Shown here piece after piece: positions 11,214 through 22,903 of a stretch of DNA of 64,000 nucleotides. A program made the position numbers and the translations under genes. Each line of letters begins with the position of its first letter. The first letter of the stretch is position 1. Under the pieces are notes generated by a model that did not search any database, was not told the origin of the DNA, and worked only from the letters and a program-made list of their open reading frames with translations. This stretch comes from Dactylis glomerata (taxonomy: Eukaryota > Streptophyta > Magnoliopsida > Poales > Poaceae): the NCBI GenBank assembly GCA_007115705.1, contig QXEO01000464.1, positions 5,199,559 to 5,263,558 of the forward strand. The letters run 5' to 3'.

Positions 11214-12611
11214 TGATACGTCCAAAACGTATCTACTTTCCCGAACACTTTTGCTGTTGTTTCTCCTCTAATTTATGTGTTTTGAATACAACTAACACGG
11301 ACTAACGCTGTTTTCAGCAGAATTGCTCTGGTGTCTCGTTTTTGTGCAGAAATCCAACTTTCAGTAAAAATTTGGGAAAAATTGGCAAAAATCCTATTTC
11401 ACCAGAAGACCCACGGATCCAGAAGACGAGACGGAGGGGAGGCACGAGGCCTCCACACACACAGGGGGCGCGGCCTAGCCCTGGCCGCGCCCACCTGTTG
11501 TGAGGGTGGCTCGGCCGTCTCCTTGACCTCTCCGCCCGCCTATATATACCCTCTGACCTGAAAATATCGGGGAGACGGCGTTTTTCCCAGATAGACTTCC
11601 GCTGCGCCGCCGCCATCAAAAACCGCGATTCGGAACCAGAAACTCCGTTCTGGCATCCTGACGGGACGGGGATTTGGAGGAGATCTTCATCACCATCATC
11701 ACCGATGTCCCTCCATCGACCATCCATGACTTCCCCATCCATGTGTGAGTAATTCCCCCGCTATCGGTGAGGGGATGGTAGGGATTGGATGAAATTATTC
11801 ATGTAATTTGATATGAGATTGTTAGGGCATAGTGCCTAGTATCTTTATTTAGTGCCTATGACATTGTTGCAACTTGTTATGCTTAATGCTTGTCACTTTG
11901 GGCCCGAGTGCCATGATTTCAGATCTGAACATGTTATTGTTTCATTATAATAATTGTTGTTTATGGTCATACCTGCAAGTTGTTTACACATATTGTTGTT
12001 CGGAACCCGAGGCCCCAAAGTGACAGAAATTGGGATAACCGGAGGGGATGGCTACGATGTGAGGATCATATGTGTTCACCGAGTGTTAATGCTTTGCTCC
12101 GGTACTTTATTAAAAGAAGTACCTTAATTACCAGTAGTTTCCCTTGAGGCCCTGCTGCAACAGGCTGGTAGGATAAAAGATGTCGTGCAAGTTTCTACTT
12201 TGTGAGCACGTACGACTACATACGGAACACATGCCTATGATTATTAGTACTAGGATGCTTTATCATTATTTATCTGCAATGCCCATATCTTATTGATTTC
12301 ATGAATTATCTTATCCATGCAACGCCCGTACATCCATCCCTATGCCTACAGTATTTATTCCTACTGTTTACTATTGCTACTATTACCGCTGCTATTTTAC
12401 TACTGCTGTTACTGTTTCACTACTATCACCACTATAAAACTGTTGCTACTGATAAATCACTGCGAGCAAGACTGTTTCCAGGTGCAGCTGAATTGACAAC
12501 TCATCTGTTAAGGCTTACATATATTCTTTGGCTCCCCTTGTGTCGAATCAATAAATTTGGGTTTTATTTCCCTCGAAGACTGTTGGGATCCCCTATACTT
12601 GTGGGTCATCA
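11214..12611 (+). repeat. 5' LTR of element A
   Basis: 1398 bp, beginning TGATACGTCCAAAACG and ending GTGGGTCATCA. A TATA motif in GCCTATATATACCC (about 11540) marks the likely promoter. It is matched by the LTR at 19288-20684. Confidence 0.93.
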
Positions 12612-12622
12612 AGACTATTTTC

Positions 12623-12640
12623 TGGCGCCGTTGCCGGGGA
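12623..12640 (+). other. Primer binding site, tRNA-Asp
   Basis: TGGCGCCGTTGCCGGGGA, 11 bp after the LTR, is complementary to the 3' end of plant tRNA-Asp (GUC). The same site occurs in element B at 47602-47619. Confidence 0.85.
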
Positions 12641-12699
12641 GCATAACTTTATTTGTAAGTTCACTTGGTATTCATATTGTTCGCTGCAATCCTTTCATC

Positions 12700-14504
12700 A
12701 TGGGTAAACCTCGTGATAGAAAAGTTCCTATATTGCCATCCACTGCAAGAAGAGGTACGACTTTGAACACCTCTGTTGCTCTTGATTCGCCATCTGTTAT
12801 GAGTAAGTTGCTTACACCACCACATGCACACGCTACTGCTACTACTTCTGCTAAGTTTGAAAATGCCACTGATAATTTAGATGATGCTTCTACTGTGCTT
12901 GATGAGAGTGGTTCACTAGGTTCCTTTTTAGATGCTACTATTGCTAGAGCTAAGTTGGGAAACACCACTGTTACACTTGTTAGTTCACCTGAGTCTAGGG
13001 AATGTCCTAGTGATGATTTTGATGATGCTTATATTGAGCTTGACGATGATTTTATTGCTGAAGCTCGTGGTACTCGTAATACTGCTGATGTTAAAGAACT
13101 TCTAGCGAGATGTGCTGTTAGATATAAATTATCTCCTGATCCTAAGTTTGCTGCTTCTCCCATAGATATTAGAGACAAGGATTATGATTTCTCTCTGGAT
13201 GTATCTTACATATCTATTGTTGAGAAAACTCCTTTTTGTGGTACTAAAGATGAGAGTGCTATGGAGCACATGAATGAGCTTTCTACTTTGAGCAATTTGT
13301 TTTCTGATGATATTAAGCTCCACACTTATTTTGTTGCTAAGATTTTTCCTTTCTCGTTGAAAGATGCAGCTAAAACTTGGTTTAATAACTTGTCTCCTGG
13401 ATCTATTCATAGTCCTATTGCTTTGGTTAATGCTTTCTTTCAGAAATATTTTCCTGCAAGTGCTCAACATGCTGCTGTCAGATAATCTTTGACTTTGAAC
13501 AGGGAAAAGGAGAGATATTGCCTGAATCTTAGACAAGGTTTTGTTCTTTAATTAGAGCTTTGCCTAAAGAGCCATTTCCTAAAAATAAACTCCTTGATAT
13601 ATTTTATAATGGACTAACGGATGAATCTAAGACATATCTGGATAGTTGTGCTGGTTGTGTTTTTAGGAAAAGAACTCCGGCTGAATCTGAAGAATTAATG
13701 GCTAAAATAAGCCGAAATCATGATGATTGGACTCTAGTTGAGCCAACACCAACACCTGCGCCAGTCCCAGAGCCTATGCCGAAGAAAAGAGGGATGATTG
13801 AATTAAATGATGAAGTGATGAGGGAAGCCAAGAAATCTCTTAAGGAGAGAGGTATTAAGGCCGAAGATGTGAAGAATTTATCTCCTATTGAAGAATTATG
13901 TAAGCCAATCCCTCACTCATCTACAATTGAGGTACACTCTCTCCAACGCTTTGATGATAGAGATATTCCTTATTCTAAACCTCCTGATCAATGCTTAGAT
14001 GAATTTGATAATTTTATTGTTAAGCAAGAACATTTTAATAGAATGGTGCAGAATCATTTGTAGGAAAATTCTAGAGCTATTAACAAGTTGCAGGATATTG
14101 TGGAGAGAACCTCCAATGATGTGAAGATACTTGTTAAACATTTTCAAATGGTTCAAACACAAATTGATCAGCTTACTAAGGTGCAAAAAGACTTGCTAGT
14201 AAATGTCGCAAGAGAGAAGCAAGCATGTGAAATACGCACAAGAGGTGGTGCTACTACTCAAGACCCCTTATATCCTGAAGGACATCCTAAGAGGATCGAG
14301 CAAGATTCTCAACGCACGTCAAGTAATGATATTCCTTCCAAGAAGAAGAAGAAGAAGAAGCATAAAACAACTGCAGAATCCTCTGAAGCAGGTAAAGATC
14401 CTAATAGTGTTTCTATTTCCGATGCTGAAACTGAACCAGGAGATGCTTCCGATAAAGAAGAAGTTGAAGAGGAACCAGAAAAAATTGATAAGAATGCAAA
14501 GTAG
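12700..14504 (+). pseudogene. Gag of element A, broken
   Basis: The likely start is ATG 12700 (MGKPRDRKV), since the frame upstream of it runs through the LTR and primer site. Residues near 13330-13460 match the retrotransposon gag core (LKDAAKTWFNNLSPGSI). That frame stops at 13485. Homology resumes in another frame at 13560 (NKLLDIFYNGLTDESKTYLD), has a stop at 14061-14063, then continues from 14088 to 14504 as a lysine/glutamate-rich tail. At least one frameshift and one or two stops make it inactive. Gag would package the RNA into virus-like particles. Confidence 0.8.
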
Positions 14505-14648
14505 ACCAAAGAAGACTTCATTGCCAACAAGCATGGTAATGAGAGAGAACCATGGGTGCAGAAACCAATGCCTTTTCCTAGTAAGAAACACAAGTCCAAG
14601 GAAGAAGAACACTACAACAGGTTTTGTGAATGGATGAAACCTTAATTT

Positions 14649-15276
14649 TTGCAAATTTCTTTGACTGATGCTATTAGAATGCCTCCTTATGCAAAGTATA
14701 TGAAAGATATTGTTACTAACAAAAGGAAGATTCCTAATGAGGAAATTTCCACTCTACTTGCTAATTATTCTTTTGATGGTAAAGTACCGGAGAAGCTTGG
14801 AGATCCAGGTATACCAACTATTCCTTGCTCCATTAAAAATAACTATGTTTGAACTGCTTTATGTGATTTGGGAGCTGGAGTTAGTGTGATGCCTTTTTCT
14901 CTTTATAAGAGACTTGATCTAGAAAAATTGGTATCGACTGATATATCTTTGCAGATGGCTGATAAGTCTACTACTATTCCTATTGGTATATGTGAAAATG
15001 TTCCTGTTCAAGTTGCTAACAGTTGTTTGATATTAACTGACTTTGTTGTGTTGGAAATGCCTGAAGATGATAATATGTCTATTATTCTTGGGAGACCTTT
15101 TTCTAAACACTGCAGGTGCTATCATTAATTGCAATCAAGGAAAAGTAATTTTTAATGTCAATGACAAAGAGTACACGGTTTATTTTCCCAAGAAGATTGA
15201 TAGGAAAAATGCTCTAAATTCCGTCAAGAATGTTGAAACCATGAGAGTTGGTCAAATTATTTGTTCACAGCGATAG
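14649..15276 (+). pseudogene. Aspartic protease remnant of element A
   Basis: 14649-14852 encodes the pre-protease segment (LTDAIRMPPYAKYMKDI) seen in Athila polyproteins. After a stop at about 14850, the retropepsin-like core follows: ALCDLGAGVSVMP carries D-L-G-A where the active site is expected, and IILGRPF is the typical distal motif. A frame change near 15110 leads to NCNQGKVIFNV and a stop at 15276. Reverse transcriptase should follow but is absent. Confidence 0.75.
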
Positions 15277-15589
15277 CCCAAGGAAGAATATAAAATTGTT
15301 ATGATTGGGACTATGCCTATCAAAGTTGAGGTAACATAAGCATTTAGTGAAATGCAAAGTTTTGCCTCATATAAAGTTAGTTTGGTAACAAGACTTGATC
15401 AACCTTGTTAACAAAGTGATTTTATATGAACGAAACTTCGTTTTCACCGCATCTACTCCACCTCACTTATATTTACTTTCACCAATTCTATTCCTTTAGT
15501 TTAGTACATGATTAAGAGTATCTCAGAGCTGCTGCATACTTGGTTTTGATTTGCTTGAAATTGTTTCATCTTCGTTTTTCTGAAGTTTA

Positions 15590-15960
15590 TCGACTTGCCA
15601 ATTTATGAAAAATCCCCGAAAATAAAGTTTCTCGAAAAATTCCAGAAAATTCTTTATAAATTTTTATGTCAAGAATGGGATAGAGAGGCACCTGGGAGAC
15701 ACCAGGAGGGACTGCCATGCCACCACACACATAGGGGGCTCTGCCCAGCCTTGGCCGCGCCCACCTGCTGTGAGGGGGCCCCACCTGGCCTCTCACTTAT
15801 CTCTTCCTCCCCAGCTCTTTCTCTCTCCCGAAAACAATGACACACCCAGCTCAAACCCGTGTTCTTGCTGTTCTTCGTCGCAATTTTTCGATCTCCTTGC
15901 TTAGCCCATCATTTCTGCTGAGATTTGGAGCAATTGTTCTCCGGTATGTGACTCCTCCGC
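15590..15960 (+). repeat. LTR-like block inside element A
   Basis: This internal segment repeats the layout of the element's own LTR. It has an A-rich AAAATTCxxGAAAAT part, then a GC-rich part with CACACACAxAGGGGGCxCxGCCxAGCC and TGGCCGCGCCCACCTG, then a pyrimidine-rich leader ending near GTGACTCCTCCGC. The GC-rich core matches LTR positions around 11450-11520 closely. It stands about 200 bp before the third ORF. A role as second promoter is inference. Confidence 0.6.
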
Positions 15961-16172
15961 TTGTCCAAGTAGAATTTCTTTTGGTGAAGTATTCCTTGAG
16001 TATTTTAGCATTGTAGGTGGCAGGATAAATGAGTATGCATGCTTGTTCTATTGCTTAGAAATGTTATTTTGATGCATGTTAGCTCTCTAGTAACTCACTA
16101 TAGTAGTTTCCTATATTTGCTTGTCTCAAAATCATATTTTATGAGGTTTGTTAATTTTTTTAGAAAAGGGAC

Positions 16173-17306
16173 ATGGATAACTACACCTATGGAGAAGTGT
16201 TTGAAAGAGAAGCACCAAGGTCATCAAGGCCTTCAAGATCCACTGCTCAATATAGGATATCCTACAATGAAGATCTTATGTCACCTAACCTTGAGGGAGA
16301 CGATGGAGATGCACATCCATCGACCTTCCCTTGTGCTAATTTTTTGCGTGATGCAGGGATTCTTGATGATTTCTTGACCCTTGTTAACAGGGTTGGATTG
16401 ACTACATACATGATGGATGAGAGTAATCAATATGCTATTCTCACAAAGATTTTCGTTGAAAGTTTTAAATTCGCTAACTTTCATTTCAATCCTTCCATTG
16501 CATTCAAGATTTATGATAAGTCCATCACCATGTCTTTGGAGAGATTTTGTAATATTCTAGGTATACCCATGTTTGGGACGGCGAGGAAGATGCTACATCA
16601 AGCCGCTGATTTGTTGGAGCTCTACCGAGGAGTAACCAACGATGATGACCGCACCGCACAGCGTGGCAAGATAAGAAACATTCAACTCCCAGCTATTAGA
16701 TATTTTACTTACTATCTTGCCACTAGTGTACTTGGTAGAGGAAACACTAGCAATATCTCTAACTATCATTTAGTTTTTCTAGCTACCGCTCTTGATGTTA
16801 GTAGGAAGTATAACCTCGGTGCTATTATTGCTCGTCGCCTAGCCGCTAGGGGACCTATTTATGGAGGTATTATTGTTGCGCGCATTGTTGCTACTCTTGA
16901 ACTTCCTATTGCTCGTCATGATATATTGTTGACTCCACAGAGGCTTGATCTTGCTGCCATGAAGCTCCATCACTTTTTTACTGCTAACTCTTGTGCAGGA
17001 AAATTAGTTTGTAGAATATTATTTACGGATGGAGAGGAAAGGGAAGTGCCCTTGCCACAACCCAGTTTGTTCAGTATTGATAACAGGCCATGGTCACGCA
17101 CGAAGGAGGAGTTGGACGAGCGGCTTAGGGTGCTCGGCTTCAACGTACAGCATGGCGTCGTAGACCAGGAGGAAGAGAAGGAGCCGGCCTACCACTACAC
17201 CACATACCACTCCGGGGCGTCCTCGAGCTCATATCAGGACAAAGGTACTTCTTTGTCATACTTTGGAGGCGCCACTTCATGGCCGAGTTGGCCGAGCTGG
17301 GATTGA
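16173..17306 (+). CDS. Athila-type third ORF (ATHILA ORF-1 family)
   Basis: The intact 377-residue frame starts MDNYTYGEVFERE. It continues with the plant-specific domain found in Athila retrotransposons, including FHFNPSIAFKIYDKS, SLERFCNILGIP and a helical segment around RNIQLPAIRYFTYYLATS, and ends in an acidic, serine-rich tail. The position matches the extra ORF placed after pol in Athila elements, which is sometimes called env-like. I see no signal peptide or clear membrane anchor, so an envelope role is not supported here. It is notable that this frame is open while gag and protease are broken. Function unknown. Confidence 0.75.
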   Translation: MDNYTYGEVFEREAPRSSRPSRSTAQYRISYNEDLMSPNLEGDDGDAHPSTFPCANFLRDAGILDDFLTLVNRVGLTTYMMDESNQYAILTKIFVESFKFANFHFNPSIAFKIYDKSITMSLERFCNILGIPMFGTARKMLHQAADLLELYRGVTNDDDRTAQRGKIRNIQLPAIRYFTYYLATSVLGRGNTSNISNYHLVFLATALDVSRKYNLGAIIARRLAARGPIYGGIIVARIVATLELPIARHDILLTPQRLDLAAMKLHHFFTANSCAGKLVCRILFTDGEEREVPLPQPSLFSIDNRPWSRTKEELDERLRVLGFNVQHGVVDQEEEKEPAYHYTTYHSGASSSSYQDKGTSLSYFGGATSWPSWPSWD

Positions 17307-17326
17307 TCTCTACTTAGGCCAACAGC

Positions 17327-17342
17327 CTAAGCTTGGGGGGAG
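17327..17342 (+). other. Internal polypurine-tract copy
   Basis: CTAAGCTTGGGGGGAG, identical over 16 bp to the terminal polypurine tract at 19271-19286, lies just after the Athila ORF. Confidence 0.7.
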
Positions 17343-19270
17343 GTACGCCGATGATTCACTCATCTACATATCATATTTTGCCGGTCTTTTGTATATCCAT
17401 GTTTCGCTTTCTTTATTGTTCTCGTTCTTATTTCTTCTTTCCAAAACACAAAAAGACCAAAAATGTTTCCGTTGTTTCTCTCTATTTGTTTCTTTAGCTT
17501 TCTACCTTTGGTTTGCTTCACTTGCTATTTTCGGTTTGGTATTTGAAAATCCCAAAATATTTTGCTTTGCTTGCTATTTCCTTTTGTTCTTATTTCAAAA
17601 ATCGAAAACCCAAAAATATTTGTTGTTCTTTTTGGTTTTGTAAAGTTTGTTGCAGAGTTCAGTCTCCCGTGACTCCATTGGAGCTTGGTATTCACTTCAT
17701 ATTATTCAAGCCACACAAGTGAAAGGCAATAATGACGATATATGACAATCCGAGATGTGGTAAGAGGCTGGTATGAACTCTATTTGTTTTCATTTTTGTA
17801 CATATACTCATCTATGTGGACATGCTTAGCCGGTTCATGTAAGGTATATGTCATTTAATGGATACTTTGTAGTTCTTGCTTTCATATGATTAGTTCCGAT
17901 TTACTAATAGTTTGTAGCATGTCATGTAGACGCTAGCTTGCATTGTTTTATTCATGATATGGTATGTTATTGTGGTATCCACCTCTGAAAGTTTTATTAG
18001 AATCGACTTGGCACATGCTCAAGCATGCATATGACTGAACAAAAAGTCAATTAAGCCTCGATGATTTACTTTGCCTCAGAGTTCTCGTATCATTTTTATG
18101 CCTATATTAATTTTGCTTTGTCGCAAGCATGATTATGACAGTTATTGCTCTCTCGATTGTCGCTTCCCCGTCTTCTGCTAGCCTTCACTTGTACTGAGTA
18201 TGAGCTCTACTCGTGCATCCAATTACCAAAAACCAAGTCTTCCAAAGAGTCCACTATAAATTCCTATGCATGGTATTTCAAAGCCATTCCAAGTAAATTT
18301 TCATGTGCTACCTTTCAAAACTTTCAAATACTTCTCATTTTGTGCCACTATATTTAGCTCATGAGGACATAGTGGTCAGAATTGCTATCTTCCATATTAA
18401 ATTAAGTACCCCTCGACTAGGCAGCTTCATCTGCTCGTCATTAATTTTGCATGAGAGCTGGTCAGACCATTGTAATCTAATTCTAAAAAGAAAGAAAAAA
18501 AGGCACTCCTCCATGGTATGTGAATGTTGGTGGGGACCCGATGGAATCGGTTAGCCATGGTCTGAGAAAGGAAAAAAGGTGGGGAGGAGTGCCAAAGCTT
18601 TATAAAAGAGCACCAATGTGCCAAAATTTCAAAAAACTCAGAACCGCTCTCACTTGTTTATTATGGAAGATAGCAAGTCCCCATTGCCAGTCGTTGACAT
18701 GAAACAATCACCTCTCAAAATAAATTTTTATCTCTGTTTTTCAAATGAAAAGCTCTGGCACATGTTAAATCACTGCTTCCCTCTGTGAAGGGCCATTCTT
18801 TTACTTTTATGTTGAGTCATCATCTTCTAACTTTAAAGCACTTCTTGAGAGCATAGCTGTTATTCTTAGTGTAATATGTTTGTCCCAGAGCACGGTTGAT
18901 TGTGGTATAACTTTGATGCTTTTTATCTTTGATATTTCTACTTCTAGTCTTCTCTTGAATTCAGAGGTGCCTCAGCATTTATGTTTTGCTCCACAAATGA
19001 AGGCAAGCTGGATACCACTCTTCCATATCATTTATGCATATTACAATCTTGTAGCTTTTTATGTACATGTTACTTGTTATTAGTGCATTGGCACTCTTTC
19101 ATAGCTTGCTTGACTATGAGGTAGCATTAGTTGCATATTTCTTATTATGAATTGCCTGAGTACTTGATCATATAGTGAGTATATATACATCATATGAAGC
19201 AAATGTGTTCGTGAAAGTTTCTTTTATCGCTCTCAGTTTTTAACTGAATTGCTTGAAGACAAGCAAATAG
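17343..19270 (+). other. Noncoding 3' spacer of element A
   Basis: 1.9 kb between the two polypurine tracts. T-rich near 17400-17640, with no frame resembling a known protein. Confidence 0.6.
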
Positions 19271-19286
19271 CTAAGCTTGGGGGGAG
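19271..19286 (+). other. Terminal polypurine tract of element A
   Basis: CTAAGCTTGGGGGGAG ends one base before the 3' LTR and is the expected plus-strand primer. Confidence 0.85.
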
Positions 19287-19287
19287 T

Positions 19288-20684
19288 TGATACGTCCAAA
19301 ACGTATCTACTTTCCCGAACACTTTTGCTGTTGTTTCTCCTCTAATTTGTGTGTTTTGAATACAACTAACACGGACTAACGCTGTTTTCAGCAGAATTGC
19401 TCTGGTGTCTCGTTTTTGTGCAGAAATCCAACTTTCAGTAAAAATTCGAGAAAAATTGGCAAAAATCCTATTTCACCAGAAGACCCACGGAGCCAGAAGA
19501 CAAGACGGAGGGGAGGCACGAGGCCTCCACACACACAGGGGGCGCGGCCCAGCCCTGGCCGCGCCCACCTGTTGTGAGGGCGGCCCGGCCGTCTCCTCGA
19601 CCTCTCCGCCCGCCTACATATACCCTCTGACCTGAAAATATCGGGGAGATAATGTTTTTCCCAGATAGACTTCCGCTGCGCCGACGCCATCAGAAACCGC
19701 GATTTGGAACCAGAAACTCCGTTCTGGCACCCTGCCGGGACGGGGATTTGGAGGAGATCTTCATCACCATCATCACCGATGTCCCTCCATCGACCATCCA
19801 TGACTCCCCCATCCATGTGTGAGTAATTCCCCCGCTGTAGGTGAGGAGATGGTAGGGATTGGATGAGATTGTTCATGTAATTTGATATGAGATTGTTAGG
19901 GCATAGTGCCTAGTATCTTTATTTAGTGCCTATGACATTGTTGCAACTTGTTATGCTTAATGCTTGTCACTTTGGGCCCGAGTGCCATGATTTCAGATCT
20001 GAACATGTTATTGTTTCATTATGATAATTGTTGTTTATGGTCATACCTGCAAGTTGTTTACACATATTATTGTCCGGAACCCGAGGCCCCAAAGTGACAG
20101 AAATTGGGATAACCGGAGGGGGTGGCTACGATGTGAGGATCACATGTGTTCACCGAGTGTTAATGCTTTGCTCCGGTACTTTATTAAAACGAGTACCTTA
20201 ATTACCAGTAGTTTCCCTTGAGGCCCTGCTGCAACAGGCTGGTAGGACAAAAGATGTCGTGCAAGTTTCTCCTTGTGAGCACGTACGACTATATACGGAA
20301 CACATGCCTATGATTGTTAGTACTAGGATGCTTTATCATTATTTATCTGCAATGCCCATGTCTCATTGATTTCATGAATTATCTTATCCATGCAACGCCC
20401 GTACATCCATCCCTATGCCTACAGTATTTGTTCCTACTGTTTACTATTGCTACTATTACCGCTGCTATTTTACTACTGATGTGACTGTTTTACTACTATC
20501 ACCACTATAAAACTGTTGATACTGATAAACCACTGCGAGCAAGACTGTTTCCAGGTGCAGCTGAATTGACAACTCATATGTTAAGGCTTACATATATTCT
20601 TTGGCTCCCCTTGTGTCGAATCAATAAATTTGGGTTTTACTTCCCTCGAAGACTGTTGCGATCCCCTATACTTGTGGGTCATCA
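19288..20684 (+). repeat. 3' LTR of element A
   Basis: 1397 bp copy of the LTR at 11214-12611, with the same TG...CA ends, immediately followed by the AGGGG duplication. Confidence 0.93.
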
Positions 20685-20692
20685 AGGGGGTG

Positions 20693-20702
20693 CCTTATAA
20701 AG
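20693..20702 (-). promoter_or_regulatory. Displaced TATA box of the gene at 10056-11149
   Basis: Read on the minus strand, CCTTTATAAGG is a TATA box. Removing element A and one AGGGG copy would put it about 85 bp before ATG 11149, with transcription start expected some 25-30 bp downstream, on the other side of the insertion. GC-rich sequence up to about 21101 continues this minus-strand upstream region. It ends in GGGCATCTCCAGCGGG, a motif that may be a transposon end. Confidence 0.6.
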
Positions 20703-21289
20703 GCGCTGGATGCGTGCCGCTGGCCGCTCGCCGCCCAGCGCGGTCATCGAGGCATCGACATTGATGGCCGGCGCAGACGGCAAGGAGCAGCATGAATACC
20801 CCGCTGACGACGCGCTGGACGAGGCCGAAGCGGCGGCGCAGCCGCAGAGTGGCTAGTACCAGCGGTGGAGAAGACGGCTCGACGTAGTCTGGCTGCCAGG
20901 TGGGGTCGACATAGTCTGGCTGCGAGGACGGTTGCGCGGACCGCTCGCTTGTCCTCACTGACCCATCTCTCTCCCATATTTGAGCCGGGAATGGGTCGAC
21001 CGGACCACCCCTGTCTGTTTGCGTCGGCCCGCTGGGTTGCGATTTACCGTTTTTTGTCTGCGCGGACGCGGGGTGGTCGTTTGCGTCGGCCCGCTGGAGA
21101 TGCCCTAACGAAAAGAACAATGCACCTCCTGTCAGGAAGCAAATTTCTACTATCCGAATCTCTCTCTCCAGCAAGTGAGCATGATGCAAACGAGTATTCG
21201 AGGTATAGCGCCCACTGCGGTCCGAACCTTGGTGAGGCGGCGCTTGCGGATTATACTCTGGCAAGTGCTTGTGGTGGTTCAGCTGGCAC

Positions 21290-21884
21290 CTGATCGGGAG
21301 GACTCGCTCCGCTAGTGTTGGGCTAGTGACGGAGTCTATAGCTCGAAGTCGGCTTACGGGGCAATCTTTGGTGCCGGGTTAGAGCTACCGCTTCCTCTCA
21401 GATTTGGCGCTCGCGAGCTTCCTATGGTTGCAAATTCTTTGCGTGGATTGTCTCTACGGACCGGTGTTGGACAGCTGATCGCAGGCTTCCTCACCATACG
21501 GCCTGCCCTCTATGTGATCAGGCACCCGAGACGTTGCAGCACCTGTTGCTAGGGTGTGTGGTGGCCCAGGAGATTTGGGCGTGGGCTCTTAACCTTTGGG
21601 ACATGATGCCTTGGCTACCTCCTGCTGATGTCGGGCTTCTCCACTTGTGTACTTCCCAACCCTATCGAAAGGTGACACATCGAGACTTGTGGATCTCCAT
21701 CATCTTGTTCTTTTGGTGTATTTGGAGGCACTGCAATGATGTGGTGTTCAATGGAGCCCGATCAGATGTTGAGGCCATCATGGCGAGGATCCGAGAGGAG
21801 TACAGTGGTTGGCGTCTAGCTAGGTTATATCGTAGTAACTCCTTTGGCTTTGAGGAGCCGGTGTCGTGGATAGATGGAGAGTAG
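21290..21884 (+). pseudogene. LINE reverse-transcriptase C-terminal tail
   Basis: The open stretch 21534-21884 reads LQHLLLGCVVAQEIWAWAL, then FFWCIWRHCNDVVFNGA. Together with the preceding cysteine motif (LCDQ around 21515, in a broken frame), this is the zinc-binding RVT tail of plant LINEs. The upstream part is frameshifted and the catalytic domain is absent, so it is a 5'-truncated relic. The next 500 bp (21885-22380) contain GA-rich sequence and nothing recognisable, possibly the LINE 3' UTR. Confidence 0.75.
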
Positions 21885-22380
21885 TGTGAGGCCCAAGTAT
21901 ACTTTCTAGGCCCACACGGTTTCAGATACACATATAGGTTCAAAGATAGGAGGTAGGTGAGAGGGTTCTGAGCGAGAGAGAGAGATACAGCTAGCGACAC
22001 AGAGAGAAGAGATACAGTTCAGGGTTTAATCATTCGACACCATCAACTCCGTGATCGGTGCTATTTACAGGGCCCACTCCTTTGGGTCCAGTCTGTTGCT
22101 TGGTTGTCGCACCCTGGCGCCTCTCCTTGGCTGCACCGCGACTGACGAGTTTGGTGCAGACGTCGCGGCCGTTGTCAACGGGTCATGTGTGTCCTAGGGC
22201 CTGACAAAGTAGTTCGTGTTAAACTTAATGAGCTGCCACCCTTTGTTGATAGCGGCTTGCCTATCTTCAGCATTATCTCTTCTATGTAATTAATACACCT
22301 GCTTGGGAGTGTATTTTCGGGCTGCAAAAGCGGACGGAGGTGCGGCCACAGCGCTGCGTGCTCCGTGGCTAGCCGCCAAT

Positions 22381-22903
22381 AAGGATGGCAACGGGCAGGG
22401 TATGGGCAGGGTAGAGCAATACCATACCCATACCCGTATAGTCAATGGGTACAAAATTCTACCCATACCCGTGCCCACGGGTACAAATCTTTACCCATAC
22501 CCATACCCGGCGGGTACCCATACCCATTGGGTACCCAACAGGTGGATCAAATACTACATGAGTTACTCACTATTTTACTTTCATTGATACTACATTGGGG
22601 GCTAGAACGTGGGATTTCTAGCTTCTTATTATGGAGAGACATGTGGATCATGACCAGTGCCTATTTACTAGAGTAATTGGGGTGTGGAATGCCCAACGCT
22701 ATTGCAATACTCTAGATTCACATGTTAGTATAAATGGGTAGGGTATGAGTATACCCGCAGGTAGAAGACTATACTCATGCCCTACCCATAATTTAACGGG
22801 TAGGGTATGAGTACCACCTATGGGTATAAAAGTATGCCTATACCCTGCCCATGCGGGTATGGCACCCGCGGGTACCTGTACCCATGGGTAAAATTGCCAT
22901 CCT
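22381..22903. mobile_element. hAT-type element of GGGTACCCATAC repeats
   Basis: 523 bp with inverted ends AGGATGGCAA / TTGCCATCCT and an 8 bp flank pair CCGCCAAT (22373-22380) and CCGCCAAG (22904-22911), seven of eight matching. The interior consists largely of variants of GGGTA and TACCC in both orientations. Noncoding. Such elements are known as short hAT derivatives in grasses. Confidence 0.75.

Larger units (their letters stand above)
11214..20684 (+). mobile_element. Athila-like Ty3/gypsy retrotransposon A, lacking pol
   Basis: A 9471 bp element has LTRs at 11214-12611 and 19288-20684, TG...CA ends and a perfect 5 bp duplication AGGGG at 11209-11213 and 20685-20689. It has a tRNA-Asp primer site, a gag with internal breaks, an aspartic-protease remnant and an Athila-type third ORF. 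Between protease (15276) and the third ORF (16173) there is no reverse transcriptase, RNase H or integrase, so it can move only with help from a relative. By eye the LTRs differ at roughly 25 sites in the first 600 bp and less afterwards, so it is not recent but not ancient. It lies between the TATA box and transcription start of the gene at 10056-11149. Confidence 0.93.

Noticed and set aside
12301..12699. N-terminal extension of element A gag
   Set aside because: This part reads through the LTR end and primer site; the real start is more likely ATG 12700.
16173..17306. Envelope protein for the Athila ORF
   Set aside because: No signal peptide, fusion-like segment or transmembrane anchor visible; annotated only as the Athila ORF family.
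22303..22587. Frame with GTNLYPYPYPAGTHTH-like repeats
   Set aside because: Product of the TACCCATACCC repeats inside the hAT element, not a gene.
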